Shown: positions 1-9,171, counted from the stretch's first letter. The stretch: DNA of 64,000 nucleotides from Pseudidiomarina halophila (GCF_003987215.1 NZ_PIPW01000002.1:434001-498000); one strand, 5' to 3'. Translations and numbers: made by a program. Notes: generated from the sequence alone by a model not told the origin.

Positions 1-130
1 TTTAGGTTTAACTGCGAGCTGGGCAAGCTATCCCGAGTGGGCACAAGAACTCGGTGCCGGTGACTACAGTGACTTCGCCGCCTTAGGCGGTGCGCTGATC
101 ACAGATAAATTAGCGGAGACCAGCAAATGA
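1..130 (+). CDS. mshI: MshI C-terminal fragment (PilM-like, 5' end outside window)
   Basis: The frame beginning at base 2 is open from the window edge and ends in TGA at 128-130, giving 42 residues that include DYSDFAALGGALITDKLAE. An acidic, Ala/Gly-rich tail of this kind closes PilM-like actin-fold proteins of type IV pilus systems. The stop overlaps the start of the next gene (ATGA), as expected for the mshI-mshI2 pair. In this family MshI sits on the cytoplasmic face and links the PilN-like partner to the pilus motor. The identification rests mainly on position before a PilN/PilO/PilP-like series, since too little protein is visible for domain recognition. Confidence 0.6.
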   Translation, partial: LGLTASWASYPEWAQELGAGDYSDFAALGGALITDKLAETSK

Positions 131-750
131 AGACATTTGCCAACCTCTACGTGAATGAACTGCAACCGAACCGGGAATGGCTGACGCTACGGCGTTTTAT
201 TGCTATTAATGGTGCCCTTATTGTCGCATTGTTCGTGGCATGGTTGTTAATTACACTGATTGCCGGTCAGCAGCAATCTGACCTCGCCGCGAGTGTCGCG
301 CAAGCCAACCGCATTGAAGTCGAGCTGCGTCAGCGTCAGGCGACCCTTGAAGAAGCGTTAAATGATAGTTCGTTGAATGAGGAAATAGACAGCGTACAAC
401 AACAGCTAACCTTGCGGCAGCGCTTGTTGATACAAATGCAACAACTTACCGGTCGCAATAACGTTAGCTTCTCGGAATTGCTCGCTGACATTTCAGCTGT
501 CGATAATAATGCCGTTTGGTTGCAGCGCATTCTGATGCAGGACGATGCTTTGACTCTGCAAGGGCATACGCTTGAACCCCAACAACTCCCCGTCTGGCTG
601 GCTGATTTTAGTAAGTTTTCAACCTTAAAAGATCGGCCTTTTGGTGTGTTTGAGTTACGTGAAGAAGGCGATCAGGGTTTGCGCTTTGTCGTTGGTCACA
701 TTGAAAACAGCGGGAATGTCAGCGCCAGTTCAGGGAGTACTAAACGATGA
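127..750 (+). CDS. mshI2: MSHA biogenesis protein MshI2 (PilN-like)
   Basis: This 207-residue protein has a short cytoplasmic N-terminus, one membrane segment at about residues 24-46 (FIAINGALIVALFVAWLL), a Gln/Glu-rich coiled region and a small periplasmic alpha/beta domain. That layout matches PilN-type inner-membrane alignment proteins. It starts with ATG overlapping the mshI stop and ends in an ATGA overlap with mshJ, so the genes are probably translationally coupled. By family it pairs with the PilO-like MshJ to form the periplasmic frame connecting the cytoplasmic motor to the secretin MshL. Some Vibrio annotations number this gene differently, so the symbol is a convention. Confidence 0.8.
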   Translation: MKTFANLYVNELQPNREWLTLRRFIAINGALIVALFVAWLLITLIAGQQQSDLAASVAQANRIEVELRQRQATLEEALNDSSLNEEIDSVQQQLTLRQRLLIQMQQLTGRNNVSFSELLADISAVDNNAVWLQRILMQDDALTLQGHTLEPQQLPVWLADFSKFSTLKDRPFGVFELREEGDQGLRFVVGHIENSGNVSASSGSTKR

Positions 751-1388
751 CCCAATGGCAGCAATTGCAATTAAAATTTAACGAGCTACCGCTGGGCCGA
801 CGTAGATTCTGGTTTGTCCTTACGCTGGCGTTTATTCTCTACCTTGGCGTTTGGATCGTTCTCTTACCCAGTTGGCAGAATTACCAAACCGAGCAAAGCA
901 AACTTGCCCAGCAGCAAACGCGGGTTGGTTTGTTGCAACAACAATTGCAGGCGATTGATATTCGACTCTCGGGTGATCCTCAGGCACCTTTACGGCAAAA
1001 GTTAAGCGATTTGCAAGCACGACTGAACGAGCTGAATCAGCGCCTGCAAGCAGAAACAAACTATGTCAGCGCAACGGATAATCGTGAATTATTAAAAGCA
1101 TTGCTAGGTAACGCTGGCGCACTGGAGGTACAGTCTGCCCAGGCGTTGCCAGCAGAGCGCGTGTACGGTGACGGCGAAGCAACCGCCGGTGCTATCTATA
1201 AGCATCGTTTACAGCTTGTTTTCAGTGGCAATTACAATGAAATTTACAACTATTTTCAAAGACTGGAGCAGTTGCCATGGTCATTTTACTGGCAACGCAT
1301 GGATTATGAAGTCCGGGAACATCCGACAGCTGATGTACTGCTCGAAATTTATACCCTGAGTCTGGAGCGCGATTATGTGGCAAGCTAA
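747..1388 (+). CDS. mshJ: MSHA biogenesis protein MshJ (PilO-like)
   Basis: This 213-residue bitopic protein has one membrane helix at about residues 20-40 (FWFVLTLAFILYLGVWIVLL), then a long Gln/Leu coiled coil (about 48-100) and a compact C-terminal domain. This is the PilO/MshJ plan. It is expected to dimerise with MshI2 in the periplasm. The start ATG at 747 overlaps the mshI2 stop by 4 bases, and its own 3' end overlaps mshK by 14 bases. Everything from mshI to mshN is packed without promoter-sized gaps, which suggests a single transcript. Confidence 0.85.
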   Translation: MTQWQQLQLKFNELPLGRRRFWFVLTLAFILYLGVWIVLLPSWQNYQTEQSKLAQQQTRVGLLQQQLQAIDIRLSGDPQAPLRQKLSDLQARLNELNQRLQAETNYVSATDNRELLKALLGNAGALEVQSAQALPAERVYGDGEATAGAIYKHRLQLVFSGNYNEIYNYFQRLEQLPWSFYWQRMDYEVREHPTADVLLEIYTLSLERDYVAS

Positions 1389-1731
1389 GGCACTGCTCAT
1401 CCTTGGTTGCTCATTTGTGACGATCGCGCAGGGGCAAGATCTGCGTGACCCGACCGCCCCGCCGCAACAGCGCATGGCAGCGGCACAGCAGGCTCAGGTG
1501 ACCGATCTGCGGCTCACTGCGATTCAGCGTCGCACCTCAGGCATGACAGCTTATATTAATGGCCAACGGGTGGAACAGGGCGATCAACTACCACCTTATA
1601 CAATAACCAAAATTACAATGGACCATGTCATCGTGCGCCATGCCGGAAATGGCGGCGAGTTAAAACTATCACTCTATACTCAGAGTCCATTAGTGAGTGA
1701 CACTAAGAAGGGTTCAGGGGGACAGAACTAA
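1375..1731 (+). CDS. mshK: MSHA biogenesis protein MshK (PilP-like)
   Basis: This is a 118-residue exported protein. A hydrophobic signal segment (ALLILGCSFVTIAQG, about residues 5-19) is followed by QDLRDPTAPP, the D-P-T-x-P signature near the N-terminus of PilP/MshK-type proteins. The rest is a small beta domain (HVIVRHAGNGGELKLSLY). It probably acts as the periplasmic contact between the MshI2/MshJ frame and the MshL secretin. There is no lipobox Cys after the signal, so it is not an obvious lipoprotein. Its start lies inside mshJ (14-base overlap), and its stop TAA overlaps the mshL ATG by one base. Confidence 0.8.
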   Translation: MWQAKALLILGCSFVTIAQGQDLRDPTAPPQQRMAAAQQAQVTDLRLTAIQRRTSGMTAYINGQRVEQGDQLPPYTITKITMDHVIVRHAGNGGELKLSLYTQSPLVSDTKKGSGGQN

Positions 1732-3383
1732 TGCGGATTGCCACTCTTATTGCAGCAACGCTGGTACTTACAGCATGTGCGCATCAACCTGAGCGTAAAC
1801 CTGTTGAGGCACAACAAGCCTTGAACCAGGGTGAACAAGTGAAGGAAGCAAAACGTCCACCACTACCTGAGTCAGTGCGTGCGAGTCTGCGACCTACAGC
1901 GTTGGAAGCGAGTCGCGCAAGTGAACAGTTACTCGCGCAGCCGCGGTTTTCGGTAAACGCCAACGGTATCGACGCAAGTGACTTTTTCGCCGGTTTAGCG
2001 GCTGATTCTCCTTACAACATCGTGGTACATCCCGATGTAAGTGGCAGCATAACCCTGAGCTTGAAAGACGTCACACTTACAGAAGCACTTGAAGTCATCA
2101 GCGACATATACGGCTACGAGATTAAAAGTGAAAACCGCATGATTCGCGTGTTCCCGGCAGGCTTACGCACCGAAACCATCACCCTGGATTATTTGGCATT
2201 ACAACGCATGGGATTGTCTCAGACCAGTGTTACCTCGGGCGGTGTCAAAGACAATGATGACCAGAACGGCGGCGTTTATGGTGGAGCCGGTGGTTACAAC
2301 AATGCGCTGCTCGGTGGTGTAGGCGGTATTGGCGGTCAGGGTAACTTGTCCGACAACAGCCTGAACGGTATGAATACAGGTATGCAGACCAACGGTACGT
2401 CTATCTCCACCCAGTCAGAAACCGATGTGTGGGGCGATTTGCAACAAATCGTTCAGGGCATTGTTGGCGAAGGTGGGGGACGTCGTGTAGTGGTTGCTCC
2501 GCAAGCCGGCCTGGTCACTGTTACAGCGTTTCCGAGTGAATTACGCGCAGCCCGTGAATTTCTGCGTTCAGCCGAAGAACGCTTGCAACGCCAGGTGATT
2601 TTAGAAGCCCGGATTGTTGAGGTGGCACTTAATGACGACTACCAACAGGGCATTAACTGGAATGATTTGTTCAGTTTAGGTAATGCCAACGGCAGCATCG
2701 GATTCACTGGCGGCAGTGTAAGTGGTACCAATGGCGTATTTGGCGTATCGCTGGATGTTGGCGACTTTAGCGGCGTGCTGAACCTATTGCAGGATCAGGG
2801 CAACGTACAGGTTCTCTCCAACCCCAGGGTCAGCGCAAGTAACAATCAGAAAGCTGTAATTAAAATTGGTGAAGATGAGTATTTCGTGACCGATGTCTCT
2901 ACTACGACGGTGACAGGTACAGCGACGACCTCGACGCCAAATATTGAACTGACACCATTTTTCTCAGGTATATCGTTGGATATTACCCCACAGATCAGTG
3001 ATAACGGTGAAGTGATTTTACATGTACACCCGTCGGTTGTTGAAACCACCGAACAGAATAAAACCATCACGCTGAATCAGGAGTCTTTTATCCTGCCATT
3101 GGCACAGAGCAATATTCGGGAGAGCGATACCATTGTTCGTGCTCGCAATGGTGAAATCGTGGTGCTCGGCGGTTTAATGCAAACCAGTTTTACCGAAAAT
3201 GAATCTAAAGCCCCGATGCTGGGCGATATTCCAGTCCTGGGTAACCTGTTCAAGAATAAACGTCGCTCTGAACAGAAAAAAGAACTGGTGATACTTATTC
3301 GGCCCGTAGTGGTCGGAGTTGATACCTGGCAACAAGAACTCGAGCGTTCGAGTGATTTGCTAAACCGCTGGTACAACGACTAA
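1731..3383 (+). CDS. mshL: MSHA secretin MshL
   Basis: This 550-residue outer-membrane secretin has a lipoprotein signal with lipobox LTAC (Cys16), a secretin/TonB short N-terminal region (about 75-150) and a Gly/Asn-rich linker at about 172-215. The secretin core holds VEVALNDDYQQGINW, a VLGGLMQ block near residue 480 and the C-terminal PVLGNLFKNK-KELVILIRP signature. It forms the multimeric pore through which the MSHA pilus passes. It starts one base inside mshK. The Gly-rich linker is unusually long and low in complexity, and is likely a flexible spacer. There is a 31-base gap to mshM without a visible terminator. Confidence 0.95.
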   Translation: MRIATLIAATLVLTACAHQPERKPVEAQQALNQGEQVKEAKRPPLPESVRASLRPTALEASRASEQLLAQPRFSVNANGIDASDFFAGLAADSPYNIVVHPDVSGSITLSLKDVTLTEALEVISDIYGYEIKSENRMIRVFPAGLRTETITLDYLALQRMGLSQTSVTSGGVKDNDDQNGGVYGGAGGYNNALLGGVGGIGGQGNLSDNSLNGMNTGMQTNGTSISTQSETDVWGDLQQIVQGIVGEGGGRRVVVAPQAGLVTVTAFPSELRAAREFLRSAEERLQRQVILEARIVEVALNDDYQQGINWNDLFSLGNANGSIGFTGGSVSGTNGVFGVSLDVGDFSGVLNLLQDQGNVQVLSNPRVSASNNQKAVIKIGEDEYFVTDVSTTTVTGTATTSTPNIELTPFFSGISLDITPQISDNGEVILHVHPSVVETTEQNKTITLNQESFILPLAQSNIRESDTIVRARNGEIVVLGGLMQTSFTENESKAPMLGDIPVLGNLFKNKRRSEQKKELVILIRPVVVGVDTWQQELERSSDLLNRWYND

Positions 3384-3414
3384 TTAGCTAACTAACGAGT
3401 AACGATAAATTACA

Positions 3415-4332
3415 ATGTATCAAGCGCATTATGGACTGACAGAATTGCCATTCACGCTGACCCCGAATACCAGTTTCTACTGTGATCTCGAGGGCCATCG
3501 TTCGGCATTTGAAGTTCTGCTGACAGCGCTTGAAGCAGGTGAAGGTTTCATTAAGGTGGTCGGTGAGGTGGGGACGGGAAAAACTCTGCTTTGCCGTAAG
3601 TTGTTAAATGAGTTGCCTGAGCACTACGTGACAGCTTACATTCCGAACCCTTATCTGAATCCGAGCGAAATGCGTGCGCATATCGCTCGGGAATTACAGG
3701 TGGAAGCGCCTGCCGAGCAAAGTGAGCAGTTACTCACTCAGGCCATCCAGGAGCGTCTGGTCGAGATCAGTCGCGCTGGGCAAATCGCTGTCATCGTGGT
3801 CGATGAAGCCCAGGCGTTACCCGCCGAGAGTCTTGAAGCATTACGACTGATTTCCAATCTGGAGACTGAGACCCGTAAATTGCTGCATATTGTTCTGTTT
3901 GGCCAACCGGAGCTTGATGAACGTCTGGCGACGCGCGAGCATCGGCAATTACGGCAAAGAATAACGTTCAGTTACAGCTTGCAGGCGATGACGGTTAATG
4001 AACTCGCGCGCTATATTTCTCATCGACTACACATTGCCGGTTATGAGGGCGCACCGCTGTTTTCTGCACGGGTGGTGAAAATGTTGCATCAGGGTAGTCG
4101 TGGCGTACCGCGGCTGGTGAACGTGTTATGCCACAAGGTTTTAATGCTTTGTTATGGCGAGGGTTGTTACCAAATAAAGCCACGGCACGTGCGTTATGCA
4201 GTTGCAGATACTGAAGACGTTACATTGCGATCGCATACCGTGCTGTGGTGGAGTGCGGTTGGCCTTGGCGGCGTGCTGGTTGCACTGCTATGGTCATGGC
4301 AGCAAGGCTGGTTGACGGAGTATCTGCCATGA
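3415..4332 (+). CDS. mshM: MSHA biogenesis AAA ATPase MshM (ExeA/GspA-like)
   Basis: This 305-residue protein opens with MYQAHYGLTELPFTLTPN, the typical start of ExeA/GspA-type ATPases. Walker A is GEVGTGKT (residues 50-57) and Walker B is VIVVDEAQAL near residue 120. A conserved QxxLRQRI sensor segment follows. One hydrophobic helix at about 275-297 probably anchors it to the inner membrane. In relatives the protein helps secretin assembly, probably with a peptidoglycan-binding partner. Unlike full-length ExeA or GspA there is no C-terminal peptidoglycan-binding domain. The stop overlaps the mshN start (ATGA), so it is coupled to mshN. Confidence 0.9.
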   Translation: MYQAHYGLTELPFTLTPNTSFYCDLEGHRSAFEVLLTALEAGEGFIKVVGEVGTGKTLLCRKLLNELPEHYVTAYIPNPYLNPSEMRAHIARELQVEAPAEQSEQLLTQAIQERLVEISRAGQIAVIVVDEAQALPAESLEALRLISNLETETRKLLHIVLFGQPELDERLATREHRQLRQRITFSYSLQAMTVNELARYISHRLHIAGYEGAPLFSARVVKMLHQGSRGVPRLVNVLCHKVLMLCYGEGCYQIKPRHVRYAVADTEDVTLRSHTVLWWSAVGLGGVLVALLWSWQQGWLTEYLP

Positions 4333-5522
4333 GTGTGATTAACCGTATGTTACGTGATCTTGATAAACGCCAACAAAAAGAACGCAAGGATGGCTTTATC
4401 CCAGCCGCCGCAGCGCCATCTGGATTTCCCTGGGCCTGGCTACTCGGCGCTTTTGTGATTGCCGCAATCGCCGTGGTCGCGTTCATGGCCATCTATCAGG
4501 GAATGAAAACGTCGGAATCTGAACTCATCGAAAAATCATCACCGACACCAATAAAAGTTTCCGAACCTGACACAGTGGTCAAGCGTGATGAGCAAGAAAC
4601 GACCAGGGTGAGTGACACGAATGCACCGGTAACCGAAGCCTCGCAGCCGCAAAGTCGACTTGAGCCACAACCTGTGCAGATAACACCAGATTTAGCCACC
4701 ACTTCGGATTCAGCAACAGCAGAGGTTGCATCAACGTCCGATTCATCAGCAGCATCCGCCCCGGCGACGACGCCAGGGCCGAGAAATGAAGCTGAAACAC
4801 AGGCCGACGTAGGCACGGATACTGGCAACGCGGTGGTGGGTGTGCCACAACAGCAAGTACCAGAGCAAACACATCAGCAGTCGCGAGAGCAAACCCAGGA
4901 GTCAGCAAAGTCTGGCGGCTCCATGGAAGTGACGCGCGTTGAGTTAAGCGCCGAAGAACTCGCCGAAGTTAAGTTGAAGCAAGCGCGCGAAGCTGCCCAG
5001 AAAGGTGAGCGTGAGCGGGCTGGCAGTTTGCTGGAACAAGTTATTGCGTTGGCGCCCGACCATGTCGATGCCCGCAGTGAATTGGCTGCCTATTGGTATG
5101 GACGAGGGCGGGTTCGATCGGCTTTGGCGGTGCTCGATGAAGGCTTACAACGCCAGCCACAGCAACCTGACTGGCTAGTGTTGTATGGACGGATATTATT
5201 GGAAAACGGTGCTTATGAGCAGGTATTGGTTTCGCTGGCTGAGCTGCCTGAGGAGAGCGCTGAAACCTCGGAGTTATTGCAAATGCGAGCCACTGCAGCC
5301 AGTGAACTCAATCGCTTTGCCCAAGCCGCCACTGACTATCAGCACTTGGCGGAGCGTACCGACCAAGGGCGCTGGTGGATAGCTGCAGCAGTTGCTTATG
5401 AGGATGCAGAGCAACCGCAGCAGGCGCTATGGAGTTATCAGCAGGCCCTGCAGGATGATGATTTAAGCCAAGATGCACGACGCTACGCAGCGCAACGGCA
5501 ACATGCTTTAGGAGGCCAATAG
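4329..5522 (+). CDS. mshN: MSHA biogenesis TPR protein MshN
   Basis: I take the ATG at 4329, which overlaps the mshM stop and begins MSVINRMLRDLDKRQ, the conserved N-terminus of MshN/GspB-like partners. The frame is open further upstream, but that would run inside mshM. The product is 397 residues, with a membrane helix at 35-56. A long Pro/Ser/Thr/Ala/Glu-rich low-complexity spacer follows (about 75-205), then TPR-like helical repeats to the end. It probably sits in the inner membrane with its TPRs in the periplasm, working with MshM in pilus or secretin assembly. The disordered spacer varies widely in this family. Confidence 0.88.
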   Translation: MSVINRMLRDLDKRQQKERKDGFIPAAAAPSGFPWAWLLGAFVIAAIAVVAFMAIYQGMKTSESELIEKSSPTPIKVSEPDTVVKRDEQETTRVSDTNAPVTEASQPQSRLEPQPVQITPDLATTSDSATAEVASTSDSSAASAPATTPGPRNEAETQADVGTDTGNAVVGVPQQQVPEQTHQQSREQTQESAKSGGSMEVTRVELSAEELAEVKLKQAREAAQKGERERAGSLLEQVIALAPDHVDARSELAAYWYGRGRVRSALAVLDEGLQRQPQQPDWLVLYGRILLENGAYEQVLVSLAELPEESAETSELLQMRATAASELNRFAQAATDYQHLAERTDQGRWWIAAAVAYEDAEQPQQALWSYQQALQDDDLSQDARRYAAQRQHALGGQ

Positions 5523-5524
5523 CA

Positions 5525-7285
5525 ATGCGCCCTCGTTTAAAAATGCGCCTTGGTGACCTCCTGGTGCAAGAAGATATTATTACGGAGTCGCAGCTGCAAC
5601 AGGCTCTCGACGATCAGCGGGAGAATGGCCGTAAGCTGGGTGTCACTCTGGTTGATCTGGGTTTCATCAGTGAACAGGAGCTCCTGGAATTCCTGGCTCG
5701 CCAGTTGAATATTCCTTTTGTCGAACTTGGTGAGCGGAAGATCCCGGACGAGGTCGTCAATTTACTGCCTGAGATACAGGCACGGCGGCATCGGGCGCTG
5801 GTGGTTGAAGCAAGCGACAGTGAAGCGCTGGTGGCGATGAGTGATCCGGCCGATTTAGGTGCCGTTGATGCGATTAGCCAGATTCTGCAGCCGCGCTCAA
5901 TTAAGCTGGCAGTTGCGCCTGATCATGAATTGCTGGAAGCGTTCGATAATCTCTATCGACGCACCAAGGACATTGCGCAGTTCGCCAGTCAGTTGCAGAC
6001 CGAATATGAACAGGATGATGCGTTCGATCTTGCGGCTTTGTCACTCGAAGACGAGGGTGATGATGCGACGGTTGCCAAGTTGCTGCAATCCATTTTCGCC
6101 GATGCGGTGCAAGTACGTGCCTCAGATATTCACATTGAACCTGACGATCGTGCTTTACGCATTCGCATGCGGGTCGATGGTGTTTTACAAGAGAACGTGT
6201 TGAATGAGACGACCATCGCCAGTGCCCTGGTGTTGCGCCTGAAGTTGATGGCCGGCCTCGATATTTCAGAAAAGCGTATGCCGCAGGATGGCCGTTTTCA
6301 TATCAACGTGCGCGACCACGCCATTGACGTGCGGATGTCGACCATGCCGGTGCAGTATGGCGAGTCTTGTGTTATGCGTCTACTGGATCAATCCGCCGGT
6401 ATCCTTGAACTGGAGCAGACCGGGTTACCGGAGAATTTGCTCGAACGGGTACGTAATTTGATTCATAAGCCTTATGGCATGCTCATTGTTACCGGGCCAA
6501 CCGGGTCGGGTAAAACCACCACTCTTTATGGCGCGCTGAATGAATTAAATAAAGCTGAGAAAAAGATTATTACCGTCGAAGACCCGGTGGAATATCGTCT
6601 GCCGCGTATTTCGCAAGTGCAGGTAAACAGCAAAATCGGCCTGAGTTTCTCGCGTGTGTTACGCACCAGCCTGCGGCAGGATCCAGACATTATTATGGTT
6701 GGTGAGATGCGTGACACCGAGACCGTAGAGATTGGTCTGCGCGGTGCAATTACCGGTCACCTGGTACTGACCACTTTGCACACCAACGATTCGATTACCA
6801 GCGCACTGCGCCTTATCGACATGGGGGCTGCCCCATATTTGGTTGGTGCAGCGGTACGTGGCGTGCTGGCACAGCGCTTGATTCGTAGAGTCTGCGATAA
6901 CTGTAAAGTGGAGGCAGAGATTGAAGCAAGTGATTTGGCGCTGATTCGCCGCATGGCGCCAGATATACCTGAAGACGGTAGTGGATTTGTCAAAGGCAAA
7001 GGTTGTCGGAATTGTAATCACACGGGCTATAAGGGGCGACTTGGGGTCTTTGAGCTGCTTGAGTTAAACGAGGCAATGGTCAATGCCTTGCGCGATGCGA
7101 ATATGCGTGAATTCGCCGGCGCGGCCCGTGCGGCGGAAAATTTCCGGCCGCTGGCGCTGGCCGCACTCGACTATGCGCGCGAAGGCATTACCAGCGTGGA
7201 TGAGGTGCTGTTCTTAGCTGAAACGGTAGAAGAAGAGGAATTACGCGGTACCTTAATTGAAGCTGAGGAAGAAGAGCATGGCTGA
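5525..7285 (+). CDS. mshE: MSHA pilus extension ATPase MshE with c-di-GMP-binding MshEN domain
   Basis: This 586-residue cytoplasmic ATPase of the GspE/PilB family powers pilus assembly. The N-terminus carries two 24-residue MshEN motifs, R8-Q31 and K37-Q60, separated by exactly five residues, which is the known c-di-GMP-binding arrangement. Position 17 (usually Gly in motif I) is Asp. Walker A is GPTGSGKT (324-331). The Asp box and Walker B region (DPDIIMVGEMRDTET) are intact. A zinc site CxxC (457/460) plus CxxC (494/497) is present. The RBS GGAGG at 5511-5515 supports the ATG at 5525; an in-frame ATG at 5543 is a possible shorter start. Its end overlaps mshG by 8 bases. Confidence 0.95.
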   Translation: MRPRLKMRLGDLLVQEDIITESQLQQALDDQRENGRKLGVTLVDLGFISEQELLEFLARQLNIPFVELGERKIPDEVVNLLPEIQARRHRALVVEASDSEALVAMSDPADLGAVDAISQILQPRSIKLAVAPDHELLEAFDNLYRRTKDIAQFASQLQTEYEQDDAFDLAALSLEDEGDDATVAKLLQSIFADAVQVRASDIHIEPDDRALRIRMRVDGVLQENVLNETTIASALVLRLKLMAGLDISEKRMPQDGRFHINVRDHAIDVRMSTMPVQYGESCVMRLLDQSAGILELEQTGLPENLLERVRNLIHKPYGMLIVTGPTGSGKTTTLYGALNELNKAEKKIITVEDPVEYRLPRISQVQVNSKIGLSFSRVLRTSLRQDPDIIMVGEMRDTETVEIGLRGAITGHLVLTTLHTNDSITSALRLIDMGAAPYLVGAAVRGVLAQRLIRRVCDNCKVEAEIEASDLALIRRMAPDIPEDGSGFVKGKGCRNCNHTGYKGRLGVFELLELNEAMVNALRDANMREFAGAARAAENFRPLALAALDYAREGITSVDEVLFLAETVEEEELRGTLIEAEEEEHG

Positions 7286-8498
7286 GTATAGCTATCGTGG
7301 CCGCGACGCTGCGGGCGAGCTCATCACTGGAGCACTCGAAGCGACCTCAGAGAAATCCGCAGCGGATACCTTGATTCGTCGCGGCGTCACACCCTTAGTC
7401 ATTCAGCAACGCAGGGCGCAGTCGACAAGCGGATCGGGTTTTCGCCTATTTGACGAGAAAATCACCCTTGACGATTTAATTGTTTTTACCCGGCAGATGT
7501 ACTCGTTAACCAAAGCAGGCATTCCGCTTTTACGCGCTATCGAGGGCCTGGCAGAAAACAGTCCTAAGCGGCGCATGCGCGAAGTTCTCGGCGATGTGGT
7601 CGAGCAACTCGAACGCGGTCGCGAACTGTCGGTGGCGATGGCGGCGCATCCGAAAGTCTTTCCGCGGCTGCTGGTGGCAGTGGTTCACGTTGGTGAGAAC
7701 ACCGGGCAACTAGAAGAAGCCTTTGAACAGCTGTCAGATTATTTAAGTAAGGAGCAAGATACCCGCAAGCAAGTGAAATCGGCATTGCGCTACCCAATGT
7801 TTATCGTTTCGGCATTGGTTATCGCAATGTTTATTTTGAATATCTGGGTCATCCCAACCTTTGCCAGAATGTTCGAGCAGTTTAATGCTGAATTACCGTT
7901 ACCGACACGTATTTTGATCGGTGTTTCAGAATTTTTTGTGGCCTGGTGGCCGTTGATGATTCTTGCGATCTTCGGCGCCTTATATGGTCTGCACAGGTTC
8001 AGGACCAGTGAAACCGGACGGGTACGTTGGGATCGCTGGAAAACTCAGATGCCGATTTTTGGCGATATCGTTTTGCGCAGTTTGCTCGCGCGCTTTTCCC
8101 GCAGTTTTTCGGTAATGTTGCGTTCGGGGGTTCCGCTTACCCAGTCATTAAACCTGGTCGCGGATGCCGTTGATAACTACTGGATGCACGATCGTATCGA
8201 GGATATGCGACGGACGATTGAAAAAGGCGAAGGTTTGACCCGGGCAGCGCAAGGTACCCAGTTGTTCACGCCGTTAGTGATGCAGATGATCAGCGTAGGC
8301 GAGGAAACCGGCCGGGTTGACGAGTTATTAAACGAAGTAGCTGATTATTATGAACGTGAAGTCGATTTTGATTTGAAAAGTTTAACCGCTCGCATTGAGC
8401 CGATTTTACTCGTGCTTGTTGCGATTATGGTGGCTGTAATGGCACTCGGTATATTCACGCCGATGTGGGATATGATGGATGCGTATAAAGGGCGTTAA
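7278..8498 (+). CDS. mshG: MSHA inner-membrane platform protein MshG (GspF/PilC family)
   Basis: I chose the ATG at 7278 (MAEYSYRGRDAAGE), which overlaps the mshE end by 8 bases and matches the conserved PilC/GspF N-terminus. The product is 406 residues with two T2SSF modules. Membrane helices lie at about 165-195, 215-235 and 375-400. It is the inner-membrane core that the MshE motor acts on to add pilin subunits. After mshG many Vibrio and Shewanella loci carry mshF. Here only 44 bases separate mshG from mshB, so no mshF fits. Confidence 0.93.
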   Translation: MAEYSYRGRDAAGELITGALEATSEKSAADTLIRRGVTPLVIQQRRAQSTSGSGFRLFDEKITLDDLIVFTRQMYSLTKAGIPLLRAIEGLAENSPKRRMREVLGDVVEQLERGRELSVAMAAHPKVFPRLLVAVVHVGENTGQLEEAFEQLSDYLSKEQDTRKQVKSALRYPMFIVSALVIAMFILNIWVIPTFARMFEQFNAELPLPTRILIGVSEFFVAWWPLMILAIFGALYGLHRFRTSETGRVRWDRWKTQMPIFGDIVLRSLLARFSRSFSVMLRSGVPLTQSLNLVADAVDNYWMHDRIEDMRRTIEKGEGLTRAAQGTQLFTPLVMQMISVGEETGRVDELLNEVADYYEREVDFDLKSLTARIEPILLVLVAIMVAVMALGIFTPMWDMMDAYKGR

Positions 8499-8542
8499 GT
8501 GAAATCAACGATGAACAACAAAACGGTGAAGAGGATATTATT

Positions 8543-9139
8543 ATGAACGCCGAGCAAGTGAAGCAGCAGCGCGGCTTTACCTTAATTGAGCTGATTATTG
8601 TTATCGTCATACTGGGGTTGCTAGCTGCCTCGGCATTACCACGTTTTACCAGGGTAAGTGCCGATGCTGAAGATGCGGCTCTGGAAGGCGTTGCCGGAGG
8701 CTTTGCCAGTGCGGTAAGTCTGGTTCGCGCGGAATGGGAGCTGCGCGGCAGGCCGCAAGGCTCTGCTACTGGCTCTGGTGCGGTGATCGTAATGGATGGC
8801 GTGCCCGTAAACGTAGACGGTGATACGGGCTACCCGGTAAGCGGGAACGACAATACAGAAGCGCATGACCAAAATATGAGTAGCGAAGATTGCCGCACCA
8901 TTATGCAAGCTATTCTGCAGGGTGCGCCAACAGCGACGACCAACTATGCGTTGCTAGGTGAAAATCGCTATTACGTTACGCGAGAGAATAATGGTACTAA
9001 TGATATTTGTGTATATTTTCTAGCGATTACGATACAAAGCCTTAATTCGGCGCCGGCGGGCAACGATTATCTGCGTGTTGGCAATGCATTCGTATATAAT
9101 CCACGCACCGGTGGTGTGAGTATTTTCAGTAACAACTAA
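8543..9139 (+). CDS. mshB: MSHA minor pilin MshB
   Basis: This 198-residue type IV prepilin has a short leader (MNAEQVKQQRG) with the prepilin peptidase site G|FTLIEL and the invariant Glu at +5. The hydrophobic N-terminal helix IIVIVILGLLAASALP follows. The globular part holds a Cys pair (CRTIMQ and DICVYF). It is longer than the two pilins downstream and lies between mshG and mshA, the normal place of mshB. A GAGGAT ribosome site precedes the ATG. It probably acts in pilus initiation or is incorporated at low level. Confidence 0.85.
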   Translation: MNAEQVKQQRGFTLIELIIVIVILGLLAASALPRFTRVSADAEDAALEGVAGGFASAVSLVRAEWELRGRPQGSATGSGAVIVMDGVPVNVDGDTGYPVSGNDNTEAHDQNMSSEDCRTIMQAILQGAPTATTNYALLGENRYYVTRENNGTNDICVYFLAITIQSLNSAPAGNDYLRVGNAFVYNPRTGGVSIFSNN

Positions 9140-9171
9140 TGTTTCGGTATCGTTCGAGTGAGGAGAATGGG

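Noticed and set aside
4496-4908. Reverse open frames opposite the mshN linker
   Set aside because: They arise from the low-complexity Pro/Ser/Thr/Glu linker and have no family features.
9139-9171. Upstream ATG (9139) as the start of pilin copy 1
   Set aside because: It abuts the mshB stop, lacks an RBS and would give an odd 17-residue prepilin leader, whereas 9172 has AGGAGA at good distance.
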